In this document: positions 29,660 to 38,160 of the stretch, one piece after another
Numbering within the stretch: the stretch's first letter is position 1
Layout: each line of letters begins with the position of its first letter
Assembly: GCF_900129325.1 (NCBI RefSeq)
Contig: NZ_FQUP01000005.1
Location: 1 to 64,000 of the forward strand
Direction of reading: 5' to 3'
DNA: 64,000 nt
Source of the DNA: Kaistia soli DSM 19436
GTDB lineage: Bacteria; Pseudomonadota; Alphaproteobacteria; Rhizobiales; Kaistiaceae
Position numbers and translations under genes: made by a program
The notes under the pieces: generated by a model
The model's input: only the letters and a program-made list of their open reading frames with translations
Told to the model about the DNA's origin: nothing
Databases searched by the model: none

Positions 29660-30406
29660 TCACGCGTCGGGATCGAAGCCTTCGAAGGTGATCTGGTCTG
29701 CGACGCCGCGGGCCTTCTCGCGGTCGGCCTGCGTGCGGACCGTCCATGTGATCAGTGGCCGCCCCAGCGCCCGCACGATCGATGGTGCGAACGAGGGCAA
29801 GCCGTTCAAATCATAGGACACGAAGGTAGCGCCGACACGCGCGACATCGAGCAGGTGACGGAGCCGGAACCGCTGGCCCGTCGTCAGGAATCCCCAGTCG
29901 TTGAGGTCGGTATAGCGATCGGCCACGATGCCGCGGGGGATCGTGGGGGCAAGGCGCTTCATCGCCGCCATCGAATCCGGATCGAAGGACATCACGACGC
30001 AGGGGCCGCCATAGCCGGCAAGGATCGGCGCAACGGCGTTTTCGAGCCGGCGGTCGCCCTTGAACTCGCTCTTCAGCTCCAGCACCAGCGGAACCGACCC
30101 GGCAACGGTCTTCAGGAGTTCGTCCAGGCTCGGGATGGCATCGCTGCCGCCGCGAAAGCGCAACGCCTTCAAGGCCGCAAGGTTGAAGGCGTCGACCCGT
30201 CCGCTTGCTTCCATCAGGCGGTCGACCGTTTCGTCATGGAAGACGACGACGGCCCCATCGGCGGTCAGCTGCAGGTCGACCTCAATGGCAAAGCGGTGGG
30301 CGATGGCCGCGCGCACTGACGAAAGCGTATTCTCAATCCGGCCTTCGGAGCTCGCGTGATAGCCGCGATGGGCGATCGGGCGGGCGGTCAGCCAGGACGG
30401 TGCCAT
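29660..30406 (-). CDS. Glycerophosphodiester phosphodiesterase
   Basis: GDPDs hydrolyse glycerophosphodiesters to glycerol 3-phosphate and an alcohol. The 248-residue TIM-barrel protein shows the N-terminal catalytic motif IAHRGYH with IENT, the metal-binding EVDLQLTADGAVVVFHDE, and LVLELKSEF. No signal peptide is visible, so the enzyme is cytoplasmic (UgpQ-like). It starts two bases after the ridA stop, so both are co-transcribed. Confidence 0.92.
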   Translation of the reverse strand: MAPSWLTARPIAHRGYHASSEGRIENTLSSVRAAIAHRFAIEVDLQLTADGAVVVFHDETVDRLMEASGRVDAFNLAALKALRFRGGSDAIPSLDELLKTVAGSVPLVLELKSEFKGDRRLENAVAPILAGYGGPCVVMSFDPDSMAAMKRLAPTIPRGIVADRYTDLNDWGFLTTGQRFRLRHLLDVARVGATFVSYDLNGLPSFAPSIVRALGRPLITWTVRTQADREKARGVADQITFEGFDPDA

Positions 30407-30408
30407 GG

Positions 30409-30873
30409 TCAGGCGATCTCGATGACGGCTTCGACTTCGACTGCGACGCCGAAGGGCAGCGCCGAGACGCCGACCGCCGAGCGCGCGTGCCGGCCCTTGT
30501 CGCCAAATACCTCGACCATGAAATCGGAGGCGCCGTTCACGACCTTCGGCTGATCATTGAAATCAGGGGCGGAATTGACGAAGCCAACCAGCTTGACGAT
30601 GCGTCCGACCCGATCGAGATCGCCGAGCGCAGCGCGGGCCTGCGCGAGGATGTTGATGGCGCAGAGACGGGCGGCGACGCGGCCGTCATCGATATCGAGC
30701 CCGGCTCCAACCTTGCCCACATACTGGATGCCCTCCGCGCCGACCGGGATCTGCCCGGAGATGTAGAGCATGCCGTGGCTCTCGACATAGGGCACGTAAT
30801 TGGCGGCCGGGGCGGCCGGCTGCGGCAACGTGATGCCGAGGGACTTCAGGCGGGCTTCGATGGCGCTGGACAT
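30409..30873 (-). CDS. RidA family protein (enamine/imine deaminase-like)
   Basis: RidA proteins hydrolyse reactive enamines and imines formed by PLP enzymes. The 154-residue product has VESHGMLYISGQIPVGAEGIQYVGKVG and the C-terminal signature HARSAVGVSALPFGVAVEVEAVIEI, including the conserved arginine. An insertion and a slightly extended N-terminus place it in the longer RidA subgroup. It is the first gene of the six-gene minus-strand run; the ridA-GDPD pairing recurs in Rhizobiales as far as I recall. Confidence 0.9.
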   Translation of the reverse strand: MSSAIEARLKSLGITLPQPAAPAANYVPYVESHGMLYISGQIPVGAEGIQYVGKVGAGLDIDDGRVAARLCAINILAQARAALGDLDRVGRIVKLVGFVNSAPDFNDQPKVVNGASDFMVEVFGDKGRHARSAVGVSALPFGVAVEVEAVIEIA

Positions 30874-31075
30874 GGGCTTCTCCGGTCGGATGGGCGATTA
30901 GCGACGGTTTCGCCCGAATTCGGCCGTGCTGCAAGGCAAGAACCGGTTCATCATGCCGATGGGCTCGATCGAATCGGCGTGGACTTCGCTGGAATTGCAG
31001 TTTGAAATGCCGATATGTCGCCGAGACGACGGCGGGAACGATGCTGGTCGCCACGGCCATGATGGAGTGACACGA

Positions 31076-31954
31076 ATGGTTGCCAGCCTGAAGATGCCTG
31101 CATCTGCGCGCCGCGTTGCTGCGGCCGGCTTTCTGGCGGCTCTTCTCGCATCGACGGCGTCTGCTGATGCGGCCGTGCCGCCGGGCCCCGCGATGGTGGC
31201 CCATCGCGCTGTCTACGAGCTGACGCTGGACCAGGACAATTCGTCCGATACGGTCAGCGATGCCGAGGGCCGCATGGTCTACGACTTCGCCGGCACGCCT
31301 TGCGACGGCTACACGACGCGGCTGCGTTTCGTGACGCGGATCAGCGACGAGGACGGCAACGCGCGCCTCACGGATGTCGCGACAACGACCTTCGAAGACA
31401 CGGCGGGCAAGACCTTCAATTTCTCGACGAAGAGCTATGTCGATGGGACGATCTCGGAGGATTCCTCCGGCTCGGCTGCCCGCGAGGGATCGAAGGTGGC
31501 TGTCACCATCGCGAAGCCGAAGGCGGATCACTTCACGATCGCCCCGAACTTCCAGTTCCCCAACCAGCACTTGGCCGCGATCATCGCGGCTGCCCAGCGC
31601 GGCGAGCATTTCCTGCAGGTCGATCTCTTCGACGGATCGGACCAGGGCCAGAAGTCCTATGAGACCTCGGCGGTCATCGGCGCGGAGAATTCCGGTAGCG
31701 ACGAACTTGGCGACGAGGCAACGGCCAAGGGGGCCGGCCTCGCCAATATCCGCTCATGGCCGGTGACGATCAGCTATTTCAGCGGCGGCGACGACAGCGG
31801 GGAGCAAAAGCCGTCCTATGAGCTGTCGTTCATCATCTACGAGAACGGCATCACCCGGCGCATGAAGCTCGACTATGGCGACTTCGCGCTGGAAGGGAAG
31901 CTTGTGAAGCTCGATCTCGCGCCGACGCGCGTCGCCGCCAAGGCTTGCCGCTAG
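31076..31954 (+). CDS. eipB: Cell envelope integrity protein EipB (DUF1849)
   Basis: EipB is a periplasmic beta-spiral protein that maintains the envelope in Brucella and other Alphaproteobacteria. The ATG at 31076, after a ggag site, gives 292 residues with a signal peptide ending near residue 32 (STASADA). The mature part starts VAHRAVYELTL and has the family pattern of long strands (RLRFVTRISDEDG, FNFSTKSYVDGTI). The two cysteines C76 and C291 match the conserved disulfide that links the N-terminal region to the end of the protein in Brucella EipB. It is convergent with gph, six bases apart. Confidence 0.92.
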   Translation: MVASLKMPASARRVAAAGFLAALLASTASADAAVPPGPAMVAHRAVYELTLDQDNSSDTVSDAEGRMVYDFAGTPCDGYTTRLRFVTRISDEDGNARLTDVATTTFEDTAGKTFNFSTKSYVDGTISEDSSGSAAREGSKVAVTIAKPKADHFTIAPNFQFPNQHLAAIIAAAQRGEHFLQVDLFDGSDQGQKSYETSAVIGAENSGSDELGDEATAKGAGLANIRSWPVTISYFSGGDDSGEQKPSYELSFIIYENGITRRMKLDYGDFALEGKLVKLDLAPTRVAAKACR

Positions 31955-31960
31955 CGGCGT

Positions 31961-32644
31961 TTAGCGCGCCACCGCGAGATCCGGCCGCAGCCGCGTTACA
32001 GCGCCCACCAGTTCGTCGTAATGGCTGATCACGGCATCCGGGCCGAGTTCGGTGACGGGGATCGGCGTATAACCGAAATCAACAGCGACGACGGGGATGC
32101 CCGCCGCCTTGGCAGTGTCGATATCGGTCTTCGAATCGCCCACCATCAGGGCCGCTTCGCGCACGCCGCCGGCACGGCGGATGGTTTCGGTGAGCGCGAT
32201 TGGATCGGGCTTGCGCGCCAGGAAGGTGTCGGCGCCGCAAATGGCGGCGAAACGGCTCGCAAGGTCGAGACGCCCGAGCAGGTCCACGGACAGATGCTCG
32301 AGCTTGTTGGTGCAGACGGCGAGAATCCAGCCTTCGGCAGCGAAATGATCAAGCGCCGCGATGAGGCCCGGATAGGGCCGGCTGAGATCTGCGATGTGAT
32401 CCGTATAGTGAGCGATATAGTCGTCAAACATCCGGTCGACGATCGCCGCTTCGCGCGTCACCGCATTGGCCGCGAGCCCGCGCTCGATCAGGACGCGTGC
32501 GCCGTGACCAACCATCGAGACGGCGTTTTCGAAGGGGAGGGCCGTGAGGTTCTCGCGTTCCAGGATCACGTTCAAGGTTGCAACGAGATCGTGGGCAGTG
32601 TCGATCAGCGTTCCGTCGAGATCGAAGACGAGGGTGGGGCGCAT
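31961..32644 (-). CDS. gph: Phosphoglycolate phosphatase-like HAD hydrolase
   Basis: Gph removes phosphate from 2-phosphoglycolate, a product of DNA repair and oxygenase activity. The start at 32644 gives 227 residues (MRPTLVFDLDGTLIDTAHD). D8 and D10 are the HAD nucleophile and acid; the threonine region is VCTNK, the lysine is in LARKPDPIAL and the acidic motif is MVGDSKTDI. A longer upstream reading through the divergent rpiA is an antisense artefact. The substrate assignment is by family resemblance. Confidence 0.9.
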   Translation of the reverse strand: MRPTLVFDLDGTLIDTAHDLVATLNVILERENLTALPFENAVSMVGHGARVLIERGLAANAVTREAAIVDRMFDDYIAHYTDHIADLSRPYPGLIAALDHFAAEGWILAVCTNKLEHLSVDLLGRLDLASRFAAICGADTFLARKPDPIALTETIRRAGGVREAALMVGDSKTDIDTAKAAGIPVVAVDFGYTPIPVTELGPDAVISHYDELVGAVTRLRPDLAVAR

Positions 32645-32809
32645 GCGGCGGGCTTCCGGCTGGAGGGCGGCGGGAGCATAGCGGGCACGACGGGACGGGC
32701 AAGTGCACGCGCCGCGATGGCGCACGCCGCCGCAGCCGTTGGCGCCGCAGGTGTCGCATGCTAACACACCTCCCGCCGCGCAGGCTGCGGCGCAAGCCGG
32801 GCGGGACCG

Positions 32810-33508
32810 ATGAGCGACAGTGACGATCTGAAGAAGCAGGCGGCGCTTGCCGCCCTCGATCATGTCGAGCCCGGCATGAAGCTCGGCATCGGCACCGGCT
32901 CGACGGCCGCCTTCTTCGTCCAGGGGCTCGGCGAGCGCGTTCGCGGCGGTCTCGACATTATCGGCGTACCGACTTCGGAGCGGACCGCCAAACTCGCGAC
33001 GGCCGAAGGCATCCGCCTGACGACGCTCGACGAGACGCCGCATCTCGACCTCACCATTGATGGGGCCGACGAACTCGATCCTTCGCTGCGGCTCATCAAG
33101 GGCGGCGGCGGAGCGCTGCTGCGCGAGAAGATCGTCGCTTCGTCCTCCGACCGCATGATCGTCATCGCAGATGGCTCGAAGCTGGTCGATCAACTCGGCG
33201 CGTTCCCGCTGCCGATCGAGGTCAACCATTTCGGTCTCGGGGCGACGCTGATCGCCATCGAGGCGGCCGCGCGCCAGCTGGACCAGCCCGTGACGCTGAA
33301 GCGCCGTCTCGCAAGCGACGGCACCGCGTTCGTCACCGACGGTGGTCACGCCATCATCGATGCATCATTTGGCCTCATTCGCGAGCCAGAAGCCATGAAC
33401 CTTGCCCTCGCAGCGATTCCGGGGGTGGTGGAGCATGGTCTGTTTATCGGCATTGCGACCGCCGCCGTCATCGCCCGTCCCGACGGTGTCATCTGGTTGC
33501 ACGCCTAA
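32810..33508 (+). CDS. rpiA: Ribose-5-phosphate isomerase A
   Basis: RpiA interconverts ribose 5-phosphate and ribulose 5-phosphate. The 232-residue product carries the signature segments [43 protein letters not shown] and IADGSKLV, with the catalytic Asp/Glu/Lys cluster in the second. It is divergent from gph across 165 bases and reads into the DUF2059 gene, 28 bases downstream. Confidence 0.95.
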   Translation: MSDSDDLKKQAALAALDHVEPGMKLGIGTGSTAAFFVQGLGERVRGGLDIIGVPTSERTAKLATAEGIRLTTLDETPHLDLTIDGADELDPSLRLIKGGGGALLREKIVASSSDRMIVIADGSKLVDQLGAFPLPIEVNHFGLGATLIAIEAAARQLDQPVTLKRRLASDGTAFVTDGGHAIIDASFGLIREPEAMNLALAAIPGVVEHGLFIGIATAAVIARPDGVIWLHA

Positions 33509-33536
33509 CGTCATTCGCCCTATGGGAGCCCGTTCA

Positions 33537-34043
33537 ATGACCCTCATCCGCTCGTCCCTTCGCGCCGCCGTGCTCGCCATAGGCCTGATGGTCGGCTGTG
33601 CCGGCGTCGCGTCCGCCGAGGAGGTGACCGAGTCGCATCTCCAGGCAGCGGTTGCTGCGGTGCAGGCCGCCAAGACCTCACGGGGCTTCGACAATCTGCT
33701 GCCCCTTCTCGCACAGCAGACGCAGAACCGCCTGATCCGCATGCGTCCCGATCAGCATGTCCTCATCGGCCAGGTCGTTGATGCCGAGGCGCTCGATCTC
33801 GTGGCCCGCCGCGCCGATCTCGACAACGACGTCGCCCGTATCTGGGCGAAGTATTTCACCGAGGACGAGCTGAACGCGATCACCACCTTCTACAAGAGCC
33901 CGGCCGGCGCGAAGCTTGCCGATATCGGCCCCAAGGTCGTCGGCGAGACGCTGCAGTCGGTCAAGGGCTGGTCGGATCGCGTCGGCGAGGAGATGTTCGA
34001 AAAGTCGCGCGAAGAGCTGAAGAAGAAGGGCGTCGATCTCTAA
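33537..34043 (+). CDS. Exported DUF2059 family protein
   Basis: The ATG at 33537, preceded by gggag, gives 168 residues with a signal peptide (MTLIRSSLRAAVLAIGLMVG ... ASAEE). The mature part is helical and carries the DUF2059 pattern: ARIWAKYFTEDELNAITTFYKSPAGAKLADIGPKVVGET. Function of this periplasmic family is unknown. It probably shares the rpiA transcript, and is followed by two hairpins before gor. Confidence 0.85.
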   Translation: MTLIRSSLRAAVLAIGLMVGCAGVASAEEVTESHLQAAVAAVQAAKTSRGFDNLLPLLAQQTQNRLIRMRPDQHVLIGQVVDAEALDLVARRADLDNDVARIWAKYFTEDELNAITTFYKSPAGAKLADIGPKVVGETLQSVKGWSDRVGEEMFEKSREELKKKGVDL

Positions 34044-34052
34044 GGCTGGCGC

Positions 34053-34069
34053 GACCGGCCCAGCCGGTC
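34053..34069 (+). other. Short stem-loop downstream of the DUF2059 gene
   Basis: A seven-bp perfect stem (gaccggc / gccggtc) with a CCA loop lies 10 bases after the stop codon. No T-run follows. It probably protects the 3' end of the rpiA transcript together with the next hairpin. Confidence 0.4.
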
Positions 34070-34080
34070 CTATATGAGTT

Positions 34081-34107
34081 GAAGCCGGCCCGCTCGTGGC
34101 CGGCTTC
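34081..34107 (+). terminator. Possible terminator between the DUF2059 gene and gor
   Basis: A perfect ten-bp stem (gaagccggcc / ggccggcttc) with a seven-base loop is followed by gtcgtcttc, a weak pyrimidine stretch. Its symmetric stem and position suggest that it ends the rpiA-DUF2059 transcript. The lack of a real T-run lowers confidence. Confidence 0.5.
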
Positions 34108-34151
34108 GTCGTCTTCAGGCGACGCTTCTTCAGGCAGAGGGCATTGAGATC

Positions 34152-35522
34152 ATGGCGGAGTTCGACGTCGACCTTTTCGTCATCGGCGCGGGTTCTGGCG
34201 GCGTTCGCGCCGGTCGGATCGCAGCGGGCCATGGCGCCCGGGTGATGGTCGCGGAAGAGGATCGCGTCGGCGGCACCTGTGTTATCCGCGGCTGCGTGCC
34301 GAAGAAGCTCTTCGTCTATGCCTCGCGCTTCGCCGAGGATTTTGAGGATGCCGCCGGCTTTGGCTGGACGGTTGCGACGCCGACTTTTGACTGGCCGGCG
34401 CTGGTCGCCGGCAAGGACCGGCAGATCGATGCCCTCAATGCGGCCTATATCCGCAATCTCGAACGTTCGGGCGCCAAGCTCGTCGCCTCGCGCGCCACGA
34501 TCGAGGATCCGCACACGGTTCGTCTGGCGGATGGAACGGTCGTCACGGCGAAGTATATTCTGGTCGCCACGGGATCGACGCCGTTCGTTGATCCCGCTTT
34601 GCCTGGCCGGGAACTCGCGATCACCTCGAACGAGGCCTTCCACCTCGAGCGCTTGCCAGAGAGGATCGTCATTGTCGGCGGTGGCTACATCGCCGTCGAG
34701 TTCGCCGGCATTTTCAACGGCCTCGGCGTCGAGACGACATTGATCCACCGCGGTAAAAAGCTGCTGCGTGGGTTTGACGACGACCTGAGGCATGGCCTCG
34801 GCGAGGCGCTCGAGAAGAAGGGCATTCGCCTCGTGCTTGGCGACAGTCCTTCGCGCATCGAGAAGGGCCCGGATGGTCTCGTCGTTCATACAGCCGCGGG
34901 TCTGGCCATCCCAGCCGGCCAAGTCATGGTCGCTACGGGACGGCGTCCCAACACGAGCGGCCTCGGGCTGGAGCAGGCCGGAGTGGAACTCGATGGCGCC
35001 GGCGCGATCTCCGTCGACGAGCGCTCGCAATCGAACGTGCCGTCGATCTATGCGGTCGGCGACGTCACCAACCGGATCAATCTGACGCCGGTGGCGATCC
35101 GCGAGGGCCATGCCTTCGCCGATACGATCTTTGGCGGACGTGACGTGGTGGTGGATCACTTCGGCGTGCCCAAGGCCGTGTTCTCGCAGCCCGAGATCGG
35201 CACGGTCGGCCTGTCTGAAGAAGAGGCGCTGGTGGAATTCACCGCGGTCGATATCTTCAAGACCAGCTTCAAGTCGTTGAAAAACGGCCTTGCCGGCCGC
35301 GACGAGCGCATGATGATGAAGCTGGTCGTCGATGCCGATAGCGGGCGCGTGCTCGGCTGCCATATCCTCGGCCATGACGCTGCCGAGATGATTCAGCTCG
35401 TCGCGATCGCCATCAAGCTTGGTGCGACCAAGGCGCAGTTCGACGCCACGATGGCGCTGCACCCGACGGCCGCCGAAGAGCTTGTGACGATGCGCGAGCC
35501 CTCGATTCGCCATCGACGCTAA
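34152..35522 (+). CDS. gor: Glutathione-disulfide reductase
   Basis: Gor reduces GSSG with NADPH and FAD. The 456-residue flavoprotein starts MAEFDVDLFVIGAGSGGVRAGR (FAD-binding dinucleotide motif). The redox-active pair is C43 and C48 in GGTCVIRGCVPKK, and the general-base histidine is H437 in ALHPTAAEELVTM. The pyridine-nucleotide site is IVIVGGGYIAVEFAGI. RGKK just after helps NADPH selection, consistent with the name. It supports the glutathione-dependent enzymes elsewhere in the window. Confidence 0.95.
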   Translation: MAEFDVDLFVIGAGSGGVRAGRIAAGHGARVMVAEEDRVGGTCVIRGCVPKKLFVYASRFAEDFEDAAGFGWTVATPTFDWPALVAGKDRQIDALNAAYIRNLERSGAKLVASRATIEDPHTVRLADGTVVTAKYILVATGSTPFVDPALPGRELAITSNEAFHLERLPERIVIVGGGYIAVEFAGIFNGLGVETTLIHRGKKLLRGFDDDLRHGLGEALEKKGIRLVLGDSPSRIEKGPDGLVVHTAAGLAIPAGQVMVATGRRPNTSGLGLEQAGVELDGAGAISVDERSQSNVPSIYAVGDVTNRINLTPVAIREGHAFADTIFGGRDVVVDHFGVPKAVFSQPEIGTVGLSEEEALVEFTAVDIFKTSFKSLKNGLAGRDERMMMKLVVDADSGRVLGCHILGHDAAEMIQLVAIAIKLGATKAQFDATMALHPTAAEELVTMREPSIRHRR

Positions 35523-35547
35523 GGGCTGCTCGTCTTTTTGCTTGTGA

Positions 35548-35578
35548 ATCGGCGTTTCCGGGATCAAACAACGCCGAT
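35548..35578. repeat. Inverted repeat upstream of the MHS transporter gene
   Basis: Nine-base arms atcggcgtt (35548-35556) and aacgccgat (35570-35578) are separated by 13 bases, 42 bases before the transporter start. The spacing fits either an operator for a dimeric regulator or a terminator-like hairpin for gor; there is no T-run after it. Confidence 0.4.
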
Positions 35579-35620
35579 CGCCAACGCAAGAACGGTGCAC
35601 AGACACCGCGAGTGATCCCC

Positions 35621-36904
35621 ATGACCGCAATTGCTGCGCCCGGTCGCCGTCTGCTCGACGGAAACGACTACAAGACCCTTGCGCTGTCCGCCCTTGGCGG
35701 CGCGCTCGAGTTCTACGATTTCATCATCTTCGTCTTCTTCGTCACGGTCCTTGGCCATCTGTTCTTCCCGCCGGAGATTCCGGAATGGGTGGCGCAGCTG
35801 CAGGCCTTCGGGATCTTCGCGGCTGGCTACCTGGCGCGACCACTTGGCGGCCTCATCATGGCGCATTTCGGCGACAAGCTCGGCCGCAAGCGCATGTTCA
35901 CGCTGTCGATCCTGCTGATGGCACTGTCGACGCTCGGCATCGCGGCGCTGCCGACCTATGCAACCATTGGCATTGCGGCGCCGATCCTGCTTCTGGCGAT
36001 GCGCGTCCTGCAGGGCGCTGCGATCGGCGGCGAGGTTCCAGGCGCCTGGACCTTCGTGTCCGAACATGTGCCGGTGCACCGGATCGGTCTCGCCTGCGGG
36101 ATTCTCACTTGCGGCCTCACCGCCGGCATCCTGCTCGGCTCGCTGATCGCGACAGCCGTCAACTATGCCTTCTCTGCGGATGATATTCTCAGCTTCGCCT
36201 GGCGTTTCCCATTCCTGCTCGGTGGCGTCTTCGGGCTTGTCGCGGTCTATCTGCGCCGCTGGCTCGAAGAAACGCCGGTCTTCAAGGAGATGAAGGCGCG
36301 CAAGCAGCTCGCCGCCGAATTGCCACTGAAGGCGGTGTTGCGCGACCACAAGTCCGCGACCGTGCTGTCGATGCTTCTGACTTGGATGCTCTCTGGCGCG
36401 ATCGTCGTCGCGATCCTGATGACACCAACGCTGCTGCAAACGCTCTACAAGATCCCGGCAAAGGACGCGCTGACTGCGAATTCGATCGCGACGCTGTTCC
36501 TGACGCTTGGCTGCGTTCTCGCGGGCCTAACGGTCGACAAAGTCGGTGCCGGGCGCTTCTTCACGATCGGAAGCCTCTTCTTCGGCGCGGCGACCTATTA
36601 TTTCTATTCGTCGGTCGCGTCGGATCCGGCGTCGCTCTATCCGCTGGCTGCGCTGGCCGGCTTCTCGGTCGGCGTCATCGGCGCCGTGCCCTATGTGATG
36701 GTTAAGGCGTTCCCAGCGGCCGTCAGGTTCACCGGCGTCTCGTTCGCCTACAATATCGCCTACGCGATCTTTGGCGGTCTGACGCCGCTGATGGTGACGT
36801 TGGCGCTGAAGTCCGACCCGATGGCGCATGCGCACTATCTGGCTTTCCTGTCGCTGCTCGGCGCGGGCATCGGACTGTATCTCTGGTCGAAGGACCAGCA
36901 CTGA
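35621..36904 (+). CDS. MFS transporter, metabolite:H+ symporter (MHS) family
   Basis: The 427-residue product has 12 expected membrane segments and the MHS signature: SALGGALEFYDFIIFVFF in helix 1 and ARPLGGLIMAHFGDKLGRKRMF in the helix 2-3 loop, then LQGAAIGGEVPGAWTFVSEH. Relatives take up citrate, proline, dicarboxylates or similar solutes; the substrate here is not visible. GTG at 35612 is an alternative start. It lies 98 bases after gor and is not obviously tied to it. Confidence 0.88.
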   Translation: MTAIAAPGRRLLDGNDYKTLALSALGGALEFYDFIIFVFFVTVLGHLFFPPEIPEWVAQLQAFGIFAAGYLARPLGGLIMAHFGDKLGRKRMFTLSILLMALSTLGIAALPTYATIGIAAPILLLAMRVLQGAAIGGEVPGAWTFVSEHVPVHRIGLACGILTCGLTAGILLGSLIATAVNYAFSADDILSFAWRFPFLLGGVFGLVAVYLRRWLEETPVFKEMKARKQLAAELPLKAVLRDHKSATVLSMLLTWMLSGAIVVAILMTPTLLQTLYKIPAKDALTANSIATLFLTLGCVLAGLTVDKVGAGRFFTIGSLFFGAATYYFYSSVASDPASLYPLAALAGFSVGVIGAVPYVMVKAFPAAVRFTGVSFAYNIAYAIFGGLTPLMVTLALKSDPMAHAHYLAFLSLLGAGIGLYLWSKDQH

Positions 36905-36936
36905 ATGCGCAAGATCTGAGTGCGCAAGAAGCGGGT

Positions 36937-36959
36937 GGCCGGACGCACTCTGTCCGGCC
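36937..36959 (+). other. Stem-loop between the MHS transporter and ada-like gene
   Basis: An eight-bp perfect stem (ggccggac / gtccggcc) closes a seven-base loop and ends 11 bases before the ATG of the Ada-like gene. No T-run follows. It would sit in the 5' leader of that gene if transcribed from upstream, where it could hide the ribosome-binding region. Confidence 0.4.
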
Positions 36960-36970
36960 ATCATGACGCC

Positions 36971-37162
36971 ATGAGCACGAGCGTCCCATTCCCCGCCGAA
37001 GCCCGCTTCTATGGCGTGATGACCACAAAGATCTTCTGCCGGCCGGACTGTCCCTCGCGGCCGCCGCGGCCGGAGAATGTGCGGTTTTTTGCCGATGCCG
37101 CAGCGGCCAAGGCGGCCGGTCTCCGGGCCTGCAAGCGCTGTTCGCCCGGACGCGAGCCGTGA
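36971..37162 (+). CDS. Free-standing Ada N-terminal zinc-binding domain
   Basis: The ATG at 36971 gives a 63-residue protein that is almost entirely an Ada metal-binding domain: FYGVMTTKIFCRPDCPSRPP and LRACKRCSPG. The four cysteines C23, C27, C54 and C57 have exactly the spacing of C38, C42, C69 and C72 in E. coli Ada; C23 corresponds to the phosphotriester methyl acceptor. There is no AraC-type helix-turn-helix and no C-terminal O6-methylguanine methyltransferase. The stop overlaps the GTG of the AlkA-type gene by four bases, so the two are coupled and likely both serve alkylation repair. It could also be a remnant of a larger Ada protein. Confidence 0.85.
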   Translation: MSTSVPFPAEARFYGVMTTKIFCRPDCPSRPPRPENVRFFADAAAAKAAGLRACKRCSPGREP

Positions 37163-38160
37163 CGGGGTTCGCTGTTCCGCTTCCGGCGCGCTACCGCGTT
37201 GCGGACACGCTTGCCTATCATGGCCGCGATCCCCTCAGCCTCAGCGAGCGGGTCGAGGGGATGCGGTTCGAAAAGCCGCTCTGGCTGCCGGGCGGCATGG
37301 CGCTGCTCTCGCTTGAGATCAACGGCCATGCGGCAGTGGCGCGTTTCGACCGGGTCCTCGACGAGGCCGAGCGTATCGAAGCCACGCACATTGTTGAGCG
37401 TCTTCTGGGCCTTTCGAGCGATCCGGACGGTTTCGAGGCTTTGGCCGCATCGGCGAAGCTTGCCGCCGCGCGTCCCGGCCTTCGCATTCCGCTGACCGCC
37501 ACCCTGTTCGAGGCGGTGTGCTGGGCTGTCATCGGCCAGCAGATCAACCTGACCTTTGCCGCGACCTTGCGACGGGAGATGATCGCGCTGGCTGGAACGC
37601 TGCACCCAGGCAGCGGTCTCCTCGCGCATCCGGAGCCGGCCGCCGTGGCGGCGCTCGATCCCGCTGATCTTGCGGCGCGTCGCTTTTCGCGTTCGAAGGC
37701 GCGCTATCTCGTCGAGACATCGGCGGCGATCGCCGCCGGCATGCCATCGCTCGAAGATCTGACGGCGGCCGGGCCGGACGCTGCCGAGGCGGCGTTGACT
37801 GCGCTCCGCGGCATCGGCCCCTGGACCGCGCGCTACATCTTGTTGCGCGGCTTCGGCTTTCCTGACGTCGCGCCTGTCGGAGATTCAGGCCTCGCGACCG
37901 GGCTAGAGCGTCTTTACGGTCTCGGCACGCGACCCGACATCGCGGAGCAGGAGGCTGCCATGCGCGCCTTCGCGCCGCATCGCAGCCTCGCCACGGCCCA
38001 TCTCTGGGCGTCTCTCGAGGATCAGCCCGGCGCGAAGTCGAGGAAGCCGACGACGCTGGTGAACCGGCCCGACGCCATCGTGGCGAAATCGGTACCGCCA
38101 GCTACGGCTGGGCCAGTGAGTGGGCCCAGCGTCCAGCTGAAGCGCAGCCGGTCGCCATAG
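37159..38160 (+). CDS. DNA-3-methyladenine glycosylase II (AlkA-type)
   Basis: AlkA excises alkylated purines. The product is 333 residues from a GTG. The N-terminal AlkA_N-like domain spans about 1-105, then the HhH-GPD fold: TATLFEAVCWAVIGQQINLTFA, the helix-hairpin-helix TALRGIGPWTARYILLRGFG, and the catalytic aspartate D242 in VAPVGDSGL. The family normally ends near HRSLATAHLWASL; here 45 more residues (QPGAKSRKPTT and onward) follow, and all of them are encoded on the opposite strand of the downstream NTF2-like gene. This suggests loss of the original stop. The start overlaps the Ada-like gene by four bases. Confidence 0.9.
   Translation: MTGFAVPLPARYRVADTLAYHGRDPLSLSERVEGMRFEKPLWLPGGMALLSLEINGHAAVARFDRVLDEAERIEATHIVERLLGLSSDPDGFEALAASAKLAAARPGLRIPLTATLFEAVCWAVIGQQINLTFAATLRREMIALAGTLHPGSGLLAHPEPAAVAALDPADLAARRFSRSKARYLVETSAAIAAGMPSLEDLTAAGPDAAEAALTALRGIGPWTARYILLRGFGFPDVAPVGDSGLATGLERLYGLGTRPDIAEQEAAMRAFAPHRSLATAHLWASLEDQPGAKSRKPTTLVNRPDAIVAKSVPPATAGPVSGPSVQLKRSRSP

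Noticed and set aside
32645-33349. Upstream extension of gph that would lie antisense to rpiA
   Set aside because: The HAD motif begins at once after the ATG at 32644, and the extension has no conserved sequence.
33678-35630. 650-codon minus-strand open frame opposite the DUF2059 gene and gor
   Set aside because: Glutathione reductase is unmistakable on the plus strand; the antisense product shows only composition bias.
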